Source of the DNA: Entoloma clypeatum
Taxonomy: Eukaryota; Basidiomycota; Agaricomycetes; Agaricales; Entolomataceae
DNA: 64,000 bases
Direction: 5' to 3'
NCBI GenBank assembly: GCA_963565915.1
Contig: OY751486.1
Coordinates: 1,116,001 to 1,180,000, forward strand
In this document: in pieces, positions 11,193 through 21,110 of the stretch
Numbering within the stretch: position 1 is the stretch's first letter
How the letters are laid out: each line of letters starts with the position of its first letter
Made by a program: the position numbers and the translations under genes
Notes under the pieces: generated by a model
What the model saw: the letters and a program-made list of their open reading frames with translations, nothing else
The model's database searches: none
What the model was told of the DNA's origin: nothing

Positions 11193-13238
11193 TTAAGGGT
11201 AGACATTCCAACGTCTAGTTAGAGAGTCAGGTTTAGTTCCCAATCGGCCGGGGCGGAATCGGATGACGAGGTTGAACTGAGAAAGGTATTCCGACCATCG
11301 GACTTGTCGGTGTGAAAGAACTTTGGTGGTGGCAAAATACTCGAGATTTTTGTGGTCGGTAACGACGTCAATCGGAGTACCGGAGCCTTCCAGGTAATGG
11401 CGCCAAATTTTAAACGCTTCGTAGATGGCAAGAAGTTCCTTATCGTGGGTGTCATAGTTTACTTCGGGGGCCGTGAAGGTGCGGGAATGGAATGCGATGG
11501 GGTGGACTTCATTGTCGGAGGTGACTATCGACAGAATAGCCGCTAGGGCATAGTCGGATGCGTCGGTTTTGACAATTATCGGAGAGTCGGGGATCCAGTG
11601 TGTCAGGATCGGAGCGGTGGTAAATGCCTTTTTCAGGTCATTAAAAGCGGTTCGAGCATCGTCGGAGAACAGCCAAGTGGCATGTTTCCTGGTTAAACGA
11701 GTGAGTGGAATAGTGATGTTGGAATAGAATGGAATGAAACGTTGGTAAAAGTTTGCAAAACCTAAAAAGGACTGGACGTCCTTCACTCTGCGCGGTTCAG
11801 GCCAATCCTGAATAATCTTGACTTTCGCTTCCGACATTTTGAGTCCGTCGGGAGAAAGGATAAATCCAAGATATTCTACAGTTTCGGCAGAGAAGTCGCA
11901 CTTGTCAGCGCGGGCGTAAAGACCATGTTGTCGGAGTCGTCGGAGGACTTCTCGGACATGTTTTTTGTGTTCCTCGGGGTTGTCGGAGTAGATCAGGATG
12001 TTGTCGAGGTAAACGGTAACGCAGTTGTCCAGAAGGTCGGAGAAGATGTCGTTCATAAAACGTTGAAAGGCTGCAGGTGCGTTAGACAATCCGAATGGCA
12101 TGACTAACCATTCAAATGATCCATAGCGAGTGCGGAATGCAGTTTTCCATTCGTCACCTTCAGCGATGCGGACTAGGTGGTATGCATGTCGGAGGTCTAT
12201 GGTGGTATAAACGCGTGCTTTTCCGGCAGTGGCTAAGAGGTCGGAGATGAGCGGAAGTGGGTATTGGTCCTTCTTCGTGATTTTGTTCAGGCCTCGGTAG
12301 TCGACGCATAGTCGGAGTGATCCATCTTTCTTTCGGACGAAGAGGATTGGAGCGCCGTGAGGTGAACTAGAAGGTTTGATGAAACCGATATTGAGGTGCT
12401 CGTCGATGAAGTCTTGGAGGGATCCAAGTTCGGATTGCGAGAGTGAGTACATCGGACCAATCGGAGGGGAAGTACCTTCCTCCAAATTGATTTTGAGGTC
12501 GTACGGTCGGTGGGGTGCAAGGGTGTCAGCTTTTTTCTTACTGAATACATCAGCAAAATCGTGGTATTCCTCGGGTATGCCAGAGAGGTCAGGAGCATCG
12601 TCGGAGACAGACGCGGAATTGGCGGAGATGTTGGAGAGGTGAACGCGGAAAGCGTATGCCCCAGGAGCTTTACAAGCATGGAGATATGCGGCTGCATTGA
12701 TCATGGTAATCTGTGGTGGGTCAGAGGTGTTCGGAGTGAGCGGATCAGAGGTGCCCATCAGAGAGGGCGGACACTGCAGAGGTGGCGGAGCTGCCTCAGC
12801 AGTCGACGTCGGAGTCGGACTCGGAGTGTCGGGTAACATAGAACGGAATAAGATACTGCCCAATACCCAGTCAATCAACGGATTGTAGCGGGTGAGCCAG
12901 TTGTGTCCTAGAACCAAATTACAAGACGAATCGAGGGTTGTCACGTAAAATGCGACGGTCAGAAGTTCACCGGAAGGAAATCGGAGAGGAAGATTGATAG
13001 ATTGTGTGATATAAGTATTTGAAGAACCGTCAAAAAGTTTCAAAACCATAGGTGAAGGAATCGGAGTCGGAGATAAGTTTAAAGAAGAAATAAATCTGGT
13101 ATCTGCGAAGCAATGTGTAGAACCAGAATCAATAAGAGTCTTTATCGGAAGAGAATCGGAAAAGGTCGGAGATATCAAATCAATACATAGAGAGTTCGGA
13201 TTTGAGAGAGCGGACACATTGAGTCGGAGGGTTTCCAA
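11193..13238 (-). CDS. Gypsy-1 pol, protease - reverse transcriptase - RNase H
   Basis: The 681-codon frame starts with an aspartic protease region (LIDSGSTHCFADT, residues about 36-48). The gypsy reverse transcriptase follows (DLRHAYHLVRI, MPFGLSNAPAAFQRFMN, YLDNILIYS), then RNase H (VKTDASDYALAAIL, VTDHKNLEYF). The polymerase motif reads YLDN where the family has YLDD. The second Asp is normally metal-binding, so this copy may be catalytically dead. GAC to AAC corresponds to C-to-T on the other strand at a CpG. The frame ends in TAA at 11193 where related elements continue into integrase. Confidence 0.93.
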   Translation of the reverse strand: METLRLNVSALSNPNSLCIDLISPTFSDSLPIKTLIDSGSTHCFADTRFISSLNLSPTPIPSPMVLKLFDGSSNTYITQSINLPLRFPSGELLTVAFYVTTLDSSCNLVLGHNWLTRYNPLIDWVLGSILFRSMLPDTPSPTPTSTAEAAPPPLQCPPSLMGTSDPLTPNTSDPPQITMINAAAYLHACKAPGAYAFRVHLSNISANSASVSDDAPDLSGIPEEYHDFADVFSKKKADTLAPHRPYDLKINLEEGTSPPIGPMYSLSQSELGSLQDFIDEHLNIGFIKPSSSPHGAPILFVRKKDGSLRLCVDYRGLNKITKKDQYPLPLISDLLATAGKARVYTTIDLRHAYHLVRIAEGDEWKTAFRTRYGSFEWLVMPFGLSNAPAAFQRFMNDIFSDLLDNCVTVYLDNILIYSDNPEEHKKHVREVLRRLRQHGLYARADKCDFSAETVEYLGFILSPDGLKMSEAKVKIIQDWPEPRRVKDVQSFLGFANFYQRFIPFYSNITIPLTRLTRKHATWLFSDDARTAFNDLKKAFTTAPILTHWIPDSPIIVKTDASDYALAAILSIVTSDNEVHPIAFHSRTFTAPEVNYDTHDKELLAIYEAFKIWRHYLEGSGTPIDVVTDHKNLEYFATTKVLSHRQVRWSEYLSQFNLVIRFRPGRLGTKPDSLTRRWNVYP

Positions 13239-13297
13239 AGGTGCACGAAAGGAGTCAACACAATCCCCAGTACGTGCTGGAATCTGAGGACTGCTTA

Positions 13298-13919
13298 CTA
13301 TTTTTTTGACTCGGTCGTCTTCTCCGATTTGTCCTCAGCTTGGGCCGCGCGGGCCTTTGCTTTGGCGTTAGAAGACGATTTCTTCGAGCAGTCGGAAGCC
13401 CGATGACCAACGTTGCCGCAAAACATGCATAAATTATTGTCAAATCGTCGTTGGCGTTCTTGGGGAGTTAATTTCCCATCTTTGCCAAGTTTGTCGGAGA
13501 GGGCGGATTTCGGAGAGGTGGATGATGATTTTTGTTGTTGTTGCGAGTTGGGTTTAGACAATGAGGAGTTGTTGTTGGAGGATGATGAAGCGGGGGTCTG
13601 TTTTTTGTCGGATTTGTCGGATTTGTCGGACTTCAGAGTAGATTTGTCGGAGGAGCACGATTTCTCGTGTTGACGTTCCCAGTAGCGAGCATCAATGTTA
13701 CTTTCAACTCGGCGAGAGTCTTTGGTTTGGGAAAAGTCCCCAAAACATCCTTGATGTGTTCCGCTAAACCGGTATAGTACCGATATCGGAGCGTGCCATC
13801 ATCCCACTGCGTGCGAGCAGAATTCCGCTGCAGCTGCTGCTGCGCGGGAGTTCTGAGTGGTGCGGGCTGCCATAACTGGAATTTGAAATACGGATAAGCG
13901 AGTGGCAGTTTGAATATAC
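13298..13919 (-). pseudogene. Gypsy-1 gag, 5'-truncated
   Basis: The gag fragment begins immediately at the 5' LTR boundary, without leader or start. It shows a gag core segment (WDDGTLRYRYYTGLAEHIKD), frame changes near 13840 and 13720, a Ser/Lys/Gln-rich linker, and a C-terminal CCHC zinc knuckle CMFCGNVGHRASDC in the intact frame 13298-13561. Gag normally packages the RNA. The N-terminal half is missing compared with the gag of about 430 residues at 57797-59095. Confidence 0.8.
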
Positions 13920-14396
13920 TGTTAAGAACTGATCGACAAAACGCCAGAGCTATGTCGGACGCGTCGGAAAGTCAGAGGGTCGAAGCGCGTGCAACGTAGG
14001 GGCAAGGACTTGGCTTCAACTTGTGTGTTGCGCCCTCGCTAATACGTTGGTGTCCTTATTTTGGAAGGATCGGAGGATCGGAGGTCGGAGGTCGTACTCA
14101 AGTTAAGAGTCGGAAAGAGGACGGGAGGTATGATGTCGAATCTAAGTTGATATTCAAACTGAAGCTAATACACGATTCTACATAAGTTTAAATACTATGT
14201 CGGAGGACGTGTGGCTTCGTCGGAGTCGGATAACGAGTGGCTGTCGGAGATTCTTAACATAAGTAAAATGGTCGGATGTAAGTAATGTACGTAGTAACAA
14301 GATTCATAACAGTAAGTATGCATAATAAGTATTAGTCAAAAATGTCGGAGGTGTCGGGATTGGTCGGAAATCGTCGGAATGGATCGGAATGTAACA
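13920..14396 (-). repeat. Gypsy-1 5' LTR
   Basis: It is 477 bp and almost identical to 7990-8466 (for example GCCAGAGC here versus GCCGGAGC there, and TTTTGGAAG versus TTTCGGAAG). Both differences are transitions at CpG, consistent with a recent insertion. Confidence 0.93.
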
Positions 14397-14421
14397 CTTG
14401 AGAAAATGGATCAAAGACGTG

Positions 14422-14785
14422 GAACGGGTGTGCTTTGCAGCATGATATGCTTGATAAAATCGGGGGGAGAAGTCCCGATGTAGAGCAAATGGGTCCTCTG
14501 CAACTATTTCCTGAGCAGGAGACAAGATTGTAAGGAGGCATGGGTCCACCGCGTCAAGCTGATCAGGGATGGGGGTTTGTGGACCACTGTCTTCAGCAAG
14601 CATTCCCAGAATGACTGTTGCATCCCATAGGTTTTGTCAAAGGCGATGGAGAGGGTCTGCTGCTGCTTGAGGGCATTCATGGATGCCCAGTTGTCCCCCA
14701 TTGCTCCCTCGACAATGAGATTGATGCCGGCATCAGAGGGATCGACTTTGATTAGGGGAAGATATGACATTGTGAGAGAGTTCGA
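14422..14785 (-). pseudogene. Gene X fragment inside Copia-1
   Basis: On the minus strand this encodes MSYLPLIKVDPSDAGINLIV (start codon at 14770) and continues into a second frame after a shift near 14600. It is nearly identical to 56489-56835. It is flanked by copies of the same copia sequence: GAATGCCAGGTAGCATC... at 7941-7989 recurs at 14786-14836, and CTTGAGAAAATGGATC at 14397 recurs as CTTGAAAAAATGGATC at about 14832. It is therefore an insertion into copia pol bounded by direct repeats. I do not recognise a domain. Confidence 0.7.
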
Positions 14786-14788
14786 AGA

Positions 14789-16321
14789 ATGCCAGGTAGC
14801 ATCTATGGGGAAGACACCCCTGCTTCTGATCTTGAAAAAATGGATCGAAGACGTAGATTAGGCTGTCAAACGGCATGGATGAACAATCTCCTAATGGAGG
14901 CAATCTCTATCCAAGTGGGCATCATCGAAATGTCACACAAAGATATATACTCTCTTCCAAACAAAGAAGATTGGTATGTGGCAGAACGAAAAGAGCTAGA
15001 CATGCTCAAAAGCCGCGGGGTGATCACAGAGTTAGTACCCCTACCTACAGGGAGGAAAGCTCTAAGAAACAAATGGGTTTACAACGAAAAATCTGACAGG
15101 CGTTTGAAAGCGCGCCTTGTCGCAAAAGGTTTCTCACAGGTAGAAGGGATCGACTTCGATCAGATCTTCTCACCAGTAGTGAGGTACGAGACCGTCCGGT
15201 TGATTCTGGCATTGACAGCCCTTGAAGGGTGGTTCATGACATTCCTGGACGTCTCATCAGCCTTCCTCCATGGAACACCCCGTGAGGTAATTTACATGCG
15301 ACAGCCTGAGGGCTACATAGTAAAAGGGAAAGAACACTTCATGTACCGACTATACAAAGCCCTATACGGACTTAAGCAGGCCGCATTAGCCTGGTGGAGG
15401 GAACTTGATTCCTCCATGAAAAAGCTCAGTTTTGTCCGGCTTCACTCCGATGTGGGAGTTTTCATTCACACAAGTACCAAAGGGGAAACTGTAATCGCCG
15501 TCATTTATGTCGATGACTCTGCCTTTCTCAGCACAAACCGAGAATACACGCTAGAGAAAAAGAAGGCCTTCATGACAACATGGGAATGTAGGGACCTAGG
15601 CCACCTAGTGTCTAATGGGGAACCGAAAGAATTTCTCTCAATCCAAATAAGGCAACATGGGAAGAGGATCTTCATTGATCAAGTACCTTACCTTGAGAAA
15701 ATTCTCGCACGAATGGGGATGAGCGAATCCAATGCCACCCACACCCCACTCCCGATGGGCTACAAACCCATAGTGTCCGAAGATGAACCCAATGCGGAAC
15801 TCAGATCCAAGTACCAATCTGTCATCGGATCACTATTGTACTTAATGATCGGCACAAGACCCGACATTTGTTTCGCCGTGATCAAAATATCCCAATTTTC
15901 CGCAAACCCTACCAAACGCCATTTAGAAGTGGCTAGGGATATTTGCAGGTATTTGAAGGCAACAAAAGATTACGCGATCATGTACGATGGCGATTCTGGG
16001 AAAGGGATCTACGCCTTCACAGACTCCGATTGGGCGTCAGACGAAAACACCAGGAAATCCACCACTGGTTACTTCATATCGCTGGCGTCTGGAGCAGTAA
16101 CATGGGTTTCATCAGCGCAAAAAACCATTGCCCTCTCTTCCACAGAAGCAGAATACATGGCGCTATCAGATTGCAGTCGCGCAGTAACATGGCTTAGAAG
16201 CATGCTTGCCGAACTTGGGATGCAGATCGGATCAGTCCCGATCTATGGAGATAACAATGGCTCCGTCTTCATCGCATCCAATCCTGTAACTGAGAAGCGA
16301 TCCAAGCACATCGACGTGTGA
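14789..16321 (+). CDS. Copia-1 reverse transcriptase - RNase H half
   Basis: The 510-codon frame carries the copia reverse transcriptase (NKWVYNEKSDRR, KARLVAKGFSQ, FLDVSSAFLHG, YGLKQAALAW, and the catalytic IYVDDSAFL). RNase H follows (FTDSDWASDENTRKSTTGY, ALSSTEAEYMAL, YGDNNGSV). The frame stops at TGA 16319-16321 after SKHIDV. Copia-3 has CGA at this position and continues for about 50 more residues. Copia-2 has the same TGA. The start shown is internal to the polyprotein. Confidence 0.92.
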   Translation: MPGSIYGEDTPASDLEKMDRRRRLGCQTAWMNNLLMEAISIQVGIIEMSHKDIYSLPNKEDWYVAERKELDMLKSRGVITELVPLPTGRKALRNKWVYNEKSDRRLKARLVAKGFSQVEGIDFDQIFSPVVRYETVRLILALTALEGWFMTFLDVSSAFLHGTPREVIYMRQPEGYIVKGKEHFMYRLYKALYGLKQAALAWWRELDSSMKKLSFVRLHSDVGVFIHTSTKGETVIAVIYVDDSAFLSTNREYTLEKKKAFMTTWECRDLGHLVSNGEPKEFLSIQIRQHGKRIFIDQVPYLEKILARMGMSESNATHTPLPMGYKPIVSEDEPNAELRSKYQSVIGSLLYLMIGTRPDICFAVIKISQFSANPTKRHLEVARDICRYLKATKDYAIMYDGDSGKGIYAFTDSDWASDENTRKSTTGYFISLASGAVTWVSSAQKTIALSSTEAEYMALSDCSRAVTWLRSMLAELGMQIGSVPIYGDNNGSVFIASNPVTEKRSKHIDV

Positions 16322-16538
16322 TTCCACTTCGTCAGAGAAAAAGTATCCGAAGGGATTATTACGGTCAAATTCATCGAAGGAGTGAATAACCCTGCAGACC
16401 TTTTAACTAAGAATCTGGAGAAAATCCTCTTTAGTAAGTTTATCCCGTACTTCGGACTACTTAAAAACTAGACGAAAAAGAGTACCTATATGGGAAAAAG
16501 TAAGATGTATTTAGAAGTATGTACTAAATATGGGGGGG

Positions 16539-16850
16539 TGTTGAAACTTTTCCATCATGTAGATTAGATTAGATTAGATTACATCACATAACCTTTACAC
16601 ATCTTCGATTACATACTTATTTGGTTGGTACAAACAGTAGTACGGTATATAAGACCAGGAAACTGTCAATATCAATAAGTTGTCTCTTGACTCTTAACCA
16701 GCTCCATCGCTCTTATCAGCCTCAACCGCTCTCACCAAGCCTCACCCTCCCAAACCATGTAAGTGGCTAGAACAGTTAAGTAGAGTACTTCCATACTGTA
16801 GCTGTGTTGCTCAGTACGTCTGTGGCTGGCGCCCAGGTGGAACTTCAACA
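16539..16850 (+). repeat. Copia-1 3' LTR
   Basis: This 312-bp copy starts TGTTGAAACT and ends TTCAACA. It retains the TATATAAG promoter motif, but the CACGTG site of the 5' LTR reads CACATA here. Most differences from the 5' LTR are G/A or C/T transitions. Confidence 0.92.
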
Positions 16851-17874
16851 TTGTCTACAAAGCAACATAATCTACGTAGCACTATGGCTGCTCTGTAGAC
16901 AAGTTATTTGTTCCTGATGTACAGCACTATGGTGCACTATGGGACACTACAGTGCTACATGTGACTACATGTGACTACAGCATCACAGTATTTACTACAG
17001 TTTGCTACAGTGGTGAACTCAGCAAGGTACCCAAGGCTGCCAAGGACATCAAGATCAGTCCAAGATGGGCCAATAAGATGTGTAGATAGACTGCAGAGCA
17101 ACACACAGGTTCAATCAAGGTTGAATTTGATTCCAAGCAAAAGAATTAATGATATTACTGATACATACCATTTTAATGAGACAAGAAATGATTCTGCAAG
17201 AAAGTGATCCTTTTGAATGTGTGGTGATCAATGTACTGTACTGATCCAACCATTTCTTCTGTCACGTGTCACAGAGAGCCTGGGAGATTTGAAGAAGTTT
17301 TTCCCAAAGATTTCGCTGCCTGATTCTAGCCTTTTCGGAGGTATTCTTAAAGAAATTTGCTTCTTGTCACACGTCACTGGACCCTTTGAAAAGGCGAAGA
17401 AACGGTCAAAATCTGTCACAAAATTATGGCTGGCTGAAGTGGTCGGATCAGTACATTATTTATTCACATAAAAATCGTCGAAGTTGTAAAGCGAGGATTC
17501 GGGGAAGCTTTTCGCGAAATGAGGTGGCTCAAATAACCAAAGATGGGGGGATAAATGTGTCTTTGTATCTTCGTCCGGCCGATCGCCAACAATCCGAAAT
17601 TCGTGTATGAGAGCACATGCGTGAAAAGGTGCGTCTCAATCTCCCACTCTGCCGAGGACCGCGCTAATCTCCATGAACAGAAAATTAGAAAGCCTTTGAA
17701 GCGAATCACTGTCGGCCTACATGTGTTCCTCGCCAAGTATTTACCGTCGCCATGGTCCATCCAGCGTACTTACTTATATCGTTTGTAAAAGCTGCAGTTA
17801 AGCTCTTTTTCCGAGTGATTGGCGACAAGATAAGCGTAAATTCTATTGGCAACGATCGGCGTACATGATTCGAT
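16851..17874. other. No gene; small inverted and tandem repeats
   Basis: TTGTCTACA at 16851 and TGTAGACAA at about 16895 form a 9-bp inverted repeat. CTACATGTGA is tandemly doubled near 16960. No coding frame with a recognisable product is present. Confidence 0.45.
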
Positions 17875-19260
17875 CTATAAAATGCGATCAAGATTGCCTG
17901 TGAAAAAGCGATTGCGACAGTCTTAGGGCAATGTCGTTGAGCCAAAGGGGCAAAAAATAAAGAGGCATGTCGACGTACCTCAAAATGGCTCAACGAAATC
18001 AATACCTTTCCGACACCCTTCGCTTTGGCTTCAGCCTTCGCGACACCGCGAAGGGTGACAGTCGGAGCATCGGTCTCGGGAACGTCGAGCATTTCAATGC
18101 CTTTCAAGGAAGCAGCAGCCCCTTTGGACTTGACGCCGAGCGACATGAAAAAGGCCTCTTTGCCAGCCCAACGAGGGTTGAGATCGGCAATAAGCACTCT
18201 CTGCCTCAGTAAAGTTGCGCGATACAAAAGTCGGAATATGAGAGGGGACGGCCGAGATCAACTCTAAATATCTTGATTGAACATAATGGTTTCACGTGAC
18301 ATGTGGATAAAAACAAACCTTGGTCGACACCGATACCGATGCTTGCCTCGGAAGATACCCCAATCCCGCCAGCCGCAGTAATAGCTGCGACATTGGATGC
18401 ATCGAATGAGACTTTGTTGGGCAGTTCGTTTGCAAAGGAGTACACTCCTGAATTCGAGTCGAAGGTTGCCCTCGCCATCGAGTTCAGCAGCACCTTGCCC
18501 CCCATCTCGCCGAGGTAAGGAGGATGGTCTTTGATCTTCACGAGCGAGTTCTTGATCATCATATCGCTCATGGCTTTGTAGCATCTTTCAGCTTCGACCA
18601 AGTCGTTGAAACCGCTCTTCTCGCGCTGCCTTTTTGGAGCATTGGAACCTACTCATTACGAACAGTACAAGGAACGCACCGGCTGAGATCACTTGAATGA
18701 CTAGAGGTCGGTTGCAATAAAGTCATCTTTTGCAAGATGTAAGGGCCGCATACCATAACCCCCGCCCGGATACCATCGGTATGAATGGACTTTGACGGGA
18801 ACACGAGGAAGGTCCTATCCTGAAAGCGAGAGTAGATGTTGCTTTTTCCCATGTCAGATTTGGTGGGCAATAGAGGCGGTTCACTCACTCGCTGCGCCGA
18901 TTGCTACCCGTCGCGGCGGCGTTGTGTATCAGACCTGCCATTTGCCAAACAGCAGCAGCACCGCCGTGTAAAACTTACTCACGTTGGCATTGGTGCCAGC
19001 ACCATGGATCGAAAGTACCCCAATATCGTCTGCGGTAGAACTTCCAGCGCCCGCAAGCATGCCATATATCGCTAATGCATGTTCGCCGCGCGCAGAACGT
19101 CCAGCTTTACGGCTACAATACAACGCTGGTTAGTAGGAAAGTAGGTATGGTAAAGAGGAACCTTACGTCGACGTCGATGTGAAGGCAAGAATGCCGCGGG
19201 CTGGTGCCGTTTTCGCACTCATGACGACATGAACTCCCGCACCCTGAGCTTCCCCGAACT
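17875..19260 (-). pseudogene. Fatty acid synthase subunit alpha (FAS2), C-terminal remnant
   Basis: FAS2 is the alpha chain of the cytosolic fungal type I fatty acid synthase. Minus-strand exons give pieces of the ketoacyl synthase domain in the right order: GAGVHVVMSAKTAPARGILA, then GAGSSTADDIGVLSIHGAGT (the conserved His region), then SKSIHTDGIRAGVM. The KS-to-transferase linker follows (AMSDMMIKNSLVKIKDHPPY), and then the phosphopantetheinyl transferase domain (GIGVDQ, RWAGKEAFFMSLGVKSKGAA, KVLISLSH). Introns with GT-AG borders remain (for example about 19119-19171 and about 17938-17977), so it arose from genomic DNA and not from cDNA. Roughly 90 residues are missing after GRSA, the FGFGQ segment is lost and the frame shifts repeatedly. 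This is a non-functional fragment. An intact FAS2 is expected elsewhere. Confidence 0.85.
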
Positions 19261-19599
19261 AAGGCGCCAAGAAACAATCTTAACAAGGCTTCGATGTACA
19301 TACCCCTGCTGGTAAGCGTAAGGGCCAGTATGGGCAAGGGACACGACTCGCGCTCTGGAACCGACTCACGCTACTGTTCCGGGGTTTCGGCCATGTGTCG
19401 ATGGGTGGGTTCCGGTCGTCTTCTTCAGCAGTGAACATGAGCCTGTGGAAAGAGAGAGAGCCCATGTACGTTGAACTTGGGCGCTGATATAAACCGGACA
19501 CGTGACCTCAAGCTCCTCCTGCCGTCCTCATCGATCATACTTGGCGTCGAACCACGCCTTATCCTGTCGCAGGATGAGCACAACGGCGCCTTTCCGGAC

Positions 19600-20812
19600 T
19601 CGAGGTGGGTAATCCATGACGGAAATGTTCCCCTCTTAACGTCGCAGATATACAACCCGGAAGTGAGTGGGGCTGTCGTCGCAGGCCGTGCTGGAGGGGG
19701 GATTATCATCGTGAAACAGCAGTATTATCTGAGCTTGCTGAACCAGCAGCTGCCCTGTGTCGACGAAGCTGGCGGATAATCTGAATGCGGAGATCGTGCT
19801 TGGGTAAGTTCAAGTCTCCTCCTGGGTCGACGGTGGCTGATTCGCGGAATAGGTATGTGTGCATGCTCAAGTCGCCCGGCTTATATCGTGTCTGTCTCTT
19901 CTATCAAGAGGATCTGATCCAGAACCGAGTCGACATCGTCCACTCCGCTGCCGTTCTCCTTGAGAAGTGCCAGCTTATCAAGTCGACGGCCCGGTTCCAG
20001 AGTTTGGAGCTTAACAGTTTCTGCATCTTCTCTTTGTCTCACTTTCTACTCTAGTTTTCATTGTCCTCGCCGACGTGGTCTTCGCGCAGCAGTCCTCTGG
20101 GCGGTAAGCCTCTTTCGCTCTGGTCCGGATCACGTTTTGATATAGATATTTCACAGTATTATCTGGGCCATATTCGACATCTGTTTGAACCGCGGTTGGA
20201 CTGTTCCGCCTAGGGCCCCTCCACAATGGTTGAGAAGCGAACGTATGCTCCGTATTTTGGCGGTTTACGAGCACATGATTGATGATTGTTTTCCTCACTA
20301 GTTTTCTGATCCCTTTTCATCTAGGATGCGGCGTGGACGTATTTTTACCGACGGATGACTCAGAATCTGAACTACTATCACCTGCAGCCATCAACACCTG
20401 TCTAGCCATCTTTCGGAGTTCGTCGAGAATGGCCTTGCCAACTCCAAGTACACCGCAATTGGTAGGTTGCTCCTGACAATATTACAATTGGTCCGCCTTA
20501 TCCGCAGAGGATCAGATGGATGTCTCTGCGCTGAACCTCGGAATGGTCGCTGCGTACTACAACATCTCCTGTGAGCTTACTCTAGAATGTTTGACCCTTT
20601 TAGCTGCTAACTTCGATACCGTGGAGGTCGATACGCTATCTTTGAAGGAGCGTACGAAGTTGAAGGGCCTTCTCGAGGTTGTGTCATCCTCGGCCAAGTT
20701 TGAGTTCGTCGACATGGAGATACGCTTCTGCGTCGCATCTACGACCGAGTTCAGGTCAAGTTGGATCCTGCCAACTTTGAAGCACCTCACTTCAAGACGT
20801 TCCTATTCTCGT
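19600..20812 (+). pseudogene. BRR2 (Ski2-like spliceosomal RNA helicase), remnant
   Basis: BRR2 unwinds U4/U6 in the spliceosome. Plus-strand pieces, in order: TSQIYNPE and the helicase GRAG motif, QYYLSLLNQQLP, ADNLNAEIVLG followed by a retained intron, DIVHSAAVLLEKCQLIK and RFQSLEL, ADVVFAQQSSGR with a further intron, IIWAIFDICLNRGW. They are followed by MDVSALNLGMVAAYYNIS, DTLSLKERTKLKGLLEVVSS and LLRRIYDRVQVKLD from a Sec63 module. These are collinear with BRR2 but compressed into 1.2 kb by deletions, with changing frames. It begins within about 350 bp of the oppositely oriented FAS2 remnant. Confidence 0.85.
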
Positions 20813-20954
20813 CTTGAACCAAAAAAGAGGATGAATCCAAGACGGAGATCATCCCTTTCGGTACGAGTGTGATTGTCGTTCCACCACCCGATATTTGACC
20901 CTGGCTTTCCAGCGCGCATCTAAATAATGCCTGTCCTCCAAGACGCAATAGACA

Positions 20955-21110
20955 TCGGCCGTGGAAATATACGATGAAGTTACCAAACATCAATACAAGA
21001 CAATCGTCAACGGGAGCTTACCACAAGATAATTTTGTTGTCGACGATGCTGCGGGGCTCCACGGGCGATGGCAGAAAAGATTTCGAAGAAGAAAATGAGT
21101 CCGAGGGAAG
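20955..21110 (+). pseudogene. DNA polymerase alpha catalytic subunit (POL1), N-terminal fragment
   Basis: The frame reads VEIYDEVTKHQYKTIVNGSL followed by PQDNFVVDDAAG. This matches the conserved N-terminal segment of the replicative polymerase alpha large subunit (the YDEV ... DDFVVDDGVGGY region) before degenerating into Arg-rich sequence. Only about 45 residues are recognisable. It lies about 140 bp downstream of the BRR2 remnant on the same strand, extending the run of gene fragments. The call rests on one short motif. Confidence 0.6.

Larger units (their letters stand above)
7990..14396 (-). mobile_element. Gypsy-1: Ty3/gypsy chromovirus nested in Copia-1
   Basis: The two 477-bp LTRs (7990-8466 and 13920-14396) are nearly identical. 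The 5-bp sequence CTTGA flanks both sides (7985-7989 and 14397-14401), a clean target-site duplication inside copia pol. The element reads on the minus strand: truncated gag, protease-RT-RNase H, then integrase with a chromodomain. Between integrase and the 3' LTR lies an additional gene on the opposite strand (8631-9569). A purine tract AAGGGGGAAATA precedes the 3' LTR. The 5' LTR abuts mid-gag sequence with no leader or primer-binding site, so this copy is internally deleted. Confidence 0.95.
4166..16850 (+). mobile_element. Copia-1: Ty1/copia retrotransposon interrupted by Gypsy-1
   Basis: A 312-bp LTR at each end (4166-4477 and 16539-16850) encloses gag, protease, integrase, reverse transcriptase and RNase H in copia order. 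The internal region is split by a complete gypsy element (7990-14396) and by a 364-bp antisense fragment of another gene (14422-14785). A G-rich polypurine tract (ATATGGGGGGG) directly precedes the 3' LTR. The five bases outside the left LTR (TAACA) and outside the right LTR (TTGTC) differ, so no target-site duplication is present. The two ends may derive from different copies joined by recombination. Nonsense codons at 6857 and 16319 make the element non-autonomous. Confidence 0.93.
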
